A stretch of DNA of 64,000 bases, taken from assembly GCF_002245535.1 (NCBI RefSeq), contig NZ_NKCN01000002.1, positions 366,078-430,077 of the forward strand, read 5' to 3'. The notes below the pieces were generated by a model that was given only the letters and a program-made list of their open reading frames with translations, was not told where the DNA came from and did no database searches. The stretch is from Mycobacterium lehmannii (lineage in GTDB: Bacteria > Actinomycetota > Actinomycetes > Mycobacteriales > Mycobacteriaceae). Positions 62,343 through 64,000 of the stretch are shown piece by piece (the first letter of the stretch is position 1; each line of letters begins with the position of its first letter). Made by a program: the position numbers and the translations under genes.

Positions 62343-62738
62343 GTCAAGAAGCAAGTCAGCGCCCAGACTATGCGGACTGCTCAACGCTTCATGACAAGCC
62401 CCACAAAGTGGTTCCCAGTGCATGTCGCCGCGAGGCCGCGAAGCGCACCTTCACTCCGATGGCGGCATCTATGTCCCTAAGCAGGGTCATTTCATACGAG
62501 GCTCCGCCGTCGGCAATTGCGACGGGCGATAACGCACTCAGCAGAACCAGAGCTGATCCAGCCAAACCTCAAGCCGCGCCGACGAATGCTGACGGGTGCA
62601 TCCCCCTGCAATGACATTTACACGTTTCTGTGGTTGTCGAACCCCATTGGCACCGCATTGTTCCACCGGGTGTCATCTTTCCCAGCAAGCCAACAATTCT
62701 GTGGACTCAACGAAGAAATACACGAAGGAGCCCGTTCA
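62343..62738 (+). other. Intergenic region before cupin gene
   Basis: About 400 nt without a supported gene. The AAGGAG ribosome binding site of the cupin lies at 62725-62730. Confidence 0.35.
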
Positions 62739-63221
62739 ATGACGCTATCCCGTGACGAGATAGATGAATTCTCGAAGAGTATGGCACGAGCAGCAGGCCG
62801 CGACAGCCAGCACGTGGGGGAGGAGCACCTTGTCGTTAGCTCCGACGACGCTCACTGGATCCAGACTGGCAGCCCATCTCAGATTGGGCTGCTCCTACGA
62901 ATACCTGCTCGCTCGGTAGAGCTTTTTCTGCAGAAGATTCCCGGGGGCGAGGGGAGTGACCTTCATCGACACGTACATGAGTCGGTTCACTTCGTGCGGT
63001 ATGGCTCGGGTTGGTCGGAGATTGGCGATCAACGCGTCCGATGGGGCGCGGGCGACTTCGTGTATACGCCGCCGTGGATCTGGCATCGCCACTATGCCGA
63101 CGAGGGGCATGACGTAGAGATGATTGTCATCGAGAATTCCCGCCTACTGGCTGCTCTGGACGCCACCCAGAGGGAAAGCATGGGCAACACTAGCTTCGCG
63201 GGCGCCTTCGGCGAGAAGTAG
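62739..63221 (+). CDS. Single-domain cupin protein 2
   Basis: A 160-residue protein with a complete cupin: motif 1 LHRHVHESVHFVRYGSG and motif 2 GAGDFVYTPPWIWHRHY. The N-terminal helix (MTLSRDEIDEFSKSMARAAG) is an extension. Possible roles are dioxygenase, isomerase or sensor. ATG 62739 has AAGGAG at 8 nt; an upstream open frame is not used. Confidence 0.72.
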   Translation: MTLSRDEIDEFSKSMARAAGRDSQHVGEEHLVVSSDDAHWIQTGSPSQIGLLLRIPARSVELFLQKIPGGEGSDLHRHVHESVHFVRYGSGWSEIGDQRVRWGAGDFVYTPPWIWHRHYADEGHDVEMIVIENSRLLAALDATQRESMGNTSFAGAFGEK

Positions 63222-63394
63222 CGATTGGCTCCTCAGCAAATATTCGAGCTCACAATTCCGCTCGGCGCCAGGACCTCGCCGGGCGAAGAAACAAACCTCC
63301 ACAACCTGGGCTGAAGTTATCTCGTTACGGCTGCGGAAACTTGGAAGAACGGTTTGGTGTTCATTTCACATGTCCGGGGGCCGGCAATGGTGGC

Positions 63395-63620
63395 ATGCCA
63401 GAGAGTCGCTCCGAGGATGAGCAGGTGATCCGCGATGCAGCTTCGCGGTTCGCTGGGACCAAACCGCGGGAGCGATTGGTCTCGTCTGGTGGAGTTCCCG
63501 TGGCAGCTGCGGTCATGTCAGGCAGCAATGAATAGCTTGCCGCGGCCGAACTTGGTGCGCCGGAAGAGTTAAAGATCAGCATGGCGACGTCGCCGAGGGC
63601 CGGTCAATGTCGATATAAGT
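63395..63620 (+). pseudogene. Acyl-CoA dehydrogenase N-terminal remnant
   Basis: The frame from ATG 63395 reads MPESRSEDEQVIRDAASRFA, typical of the start of an acyl-CoA dehydrogenase. It is interrupted by TAG at 63533-63535, after which the frame continues LAAAELGAPEELKISMA, like the AELG helix of that family, and then decays. It is probably a deletion remnant, possibly linked to insertion of the IS element to its right. Confidence 0.4.
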
Positions 63621-63873
63621 TTGCCTAATATTACCTCAACAAGAAATTCATCTATCCGAACTATAGAGCCGCCGTACGATCGCGGGTTGGCCTAGCCTGT
63701 CCCTGTGCGCCAAATCGCAGATGCTGATGTCTTCTCGCCCTGGTCGACGCCCGAGACCGAGCGGTTCCAGCGTTGCAGCTGCTGAAACAGCGGGAGTATG
63801 GCCGGGTGAAGGTCGCGACGCAATTGCCGCCATCGCCCGTGGCAGCAACGGCGCTATCTACCCGCGTTGGGTC
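63621..63873. other. Spacer before IS element
   Basis: An AT-rich patch (63610-63665) leads into DNA without a supported gene. A minus-strand frame at 63648-63848 has no ribosome binding site or family features. Confidence 0.35.
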
Positions 63874-64000
63874 TGAATCGCCCTGGAAATGTTGGAGGCT
63901 CCTGACCTTGGAAACGAGGATGCAGGTATGCCGAAGGAACAGTCTGCCGGGAAGCCCACGACGCGCCGTTACAGCCCTGAGGAGAAGGCCGCCGCGGTCC
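63874..64000 (+). mobile_element. IS3-family insertion sequence, left end
   Basis: The sequence from TGAATCGCCCTGGAAATG resembles the terminal repeat of actinobacterial IS3-type elements. It precedes, by about 54 nt, a transposase OrfA start. The element continues beyond the window, so its right end and target duplication are not visible. Confidence 0.6.
63928..64000 (+). CDS. IS3-family transposase OrfA, N-terminal part only
   Basis: ATG 63928 begins MPKEQSAGKPTTRRYSPEEK, continuing AAAV, the start of IS3/IS911-type OrfA helix-turn-helix proteins. The window ends after 24 codons. A downstream OrfB made by frameshifting would be expected outside. Confidence 0.75.
   Translation, partial: MPKEQSAGKPTTRRYSPEEKAAAV

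Noticed and set aside
63225..63314. 29-codon frame from TTG after the cupin gene
   Set aside because: No ribosome binding site and no sign of coupling or conservation.
1..64000. tRNA, rRNA and CRISPR
   Set aside because: No cloverleaf-like, rRNA-like or regularly spaced repeat arrays were noticed on reading; no such feature is claimed.

Overview
The window reads as high-GC actinobacterial DNA, most likely from a Mycobacterium/Mycolicibacterium-type degrader of aromatic or polycyclic aromatic compounds. The main pointers are a complete YrbE-Mce-Mam operon, ring-hydroxylating oxygenases (RHOs) of the NidA type with beta genes placed before or after alpha, paired hydratase-aldolases and single-cluster CxxYxxC ferredoxins. 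Almost all genes lie on the + strand in tightly coupled runs with ATGA or GTGA overlaps. The only confident minus-strand genes are a two-gene operon at 58.8-60.7 kb.

Left block (0-18 kb): a bicupin gentisate-dioxygenase-like gene cut by the window edge, two hydratase-aldolases, a type I extradiol dioxygenase, two SCP2 proteins, an RHO beta subunit without its alpha partner, a flavoprotein/di-cluster ferredoxin pair, an aldehyde dehydrogenase, a beta-alpha RHO pair, an SDR, a zinc alcohol dehydrogenase, an Asp-box beta-propeller, a second RHO alpha-beta pair and a lone PcaG-like intradiol subunit. Middle block (18-31.5 kb): yrbEA-yrbEB-mceABCDEF with two Mce-associated proteins, then an epoxide hydrolase and an aldehyde dehydrogenase. 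This suggests import of a hydrophobic substrate beside its catabolism.

The 31.8-43.5 kb block has an MFS exporter with a MarR regulator, an RHO pair, a zinc alcohol dehydrogenase, a class III CoA-transferase, a catalytic-Cys-less SCPx-type thiolase, its DUF35 partner, a MaoC-like hydratase, a ferredoxin and another RHO pair. This resembles the CoA-dependent ipf (ibuprofen) logic, in which an aryl-CoA is dihydroxylated and the acyl-CoA side chain is then split off. The 43.6-52.5 kb block has a cupin, an NAD-dependent dehydrogenase, a MarR, an alpha/beta hydrolase, an RHO pair, a phthalate-dihydrodiol-dehydrogenase-like protein, a LigB-type dioxygenase and a class II aldolase/decarboxylase. The 52.7-57.1 kb block is a compact upper-pathway module: cis-dihydrodiol dehydrogenase, extradiol dioxygenase, RHO alpha-beta, a small conserved protein and a ferredoxin. 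An AraC-type regulator follows.

In total there are six RHO alpha and seven beta genes but no recognisable RHO reductase. Signs of rearrangement include a near-identical extradiol dioxygenase pair 51.6 kb apart in direct orientation, a duplicated promoter plus beta gene, and a 17-codon scar joining an RHO alpha start to an extradiol dioxygenase start. There is also a broken IclR gene, an acyl-CoA-dehydrogenase remnant and an IS3-type element entering at the right edge. A recurrent TCTG-N5-CAGA palindrome lies in front of at least four transcription units and may mark one regulon.
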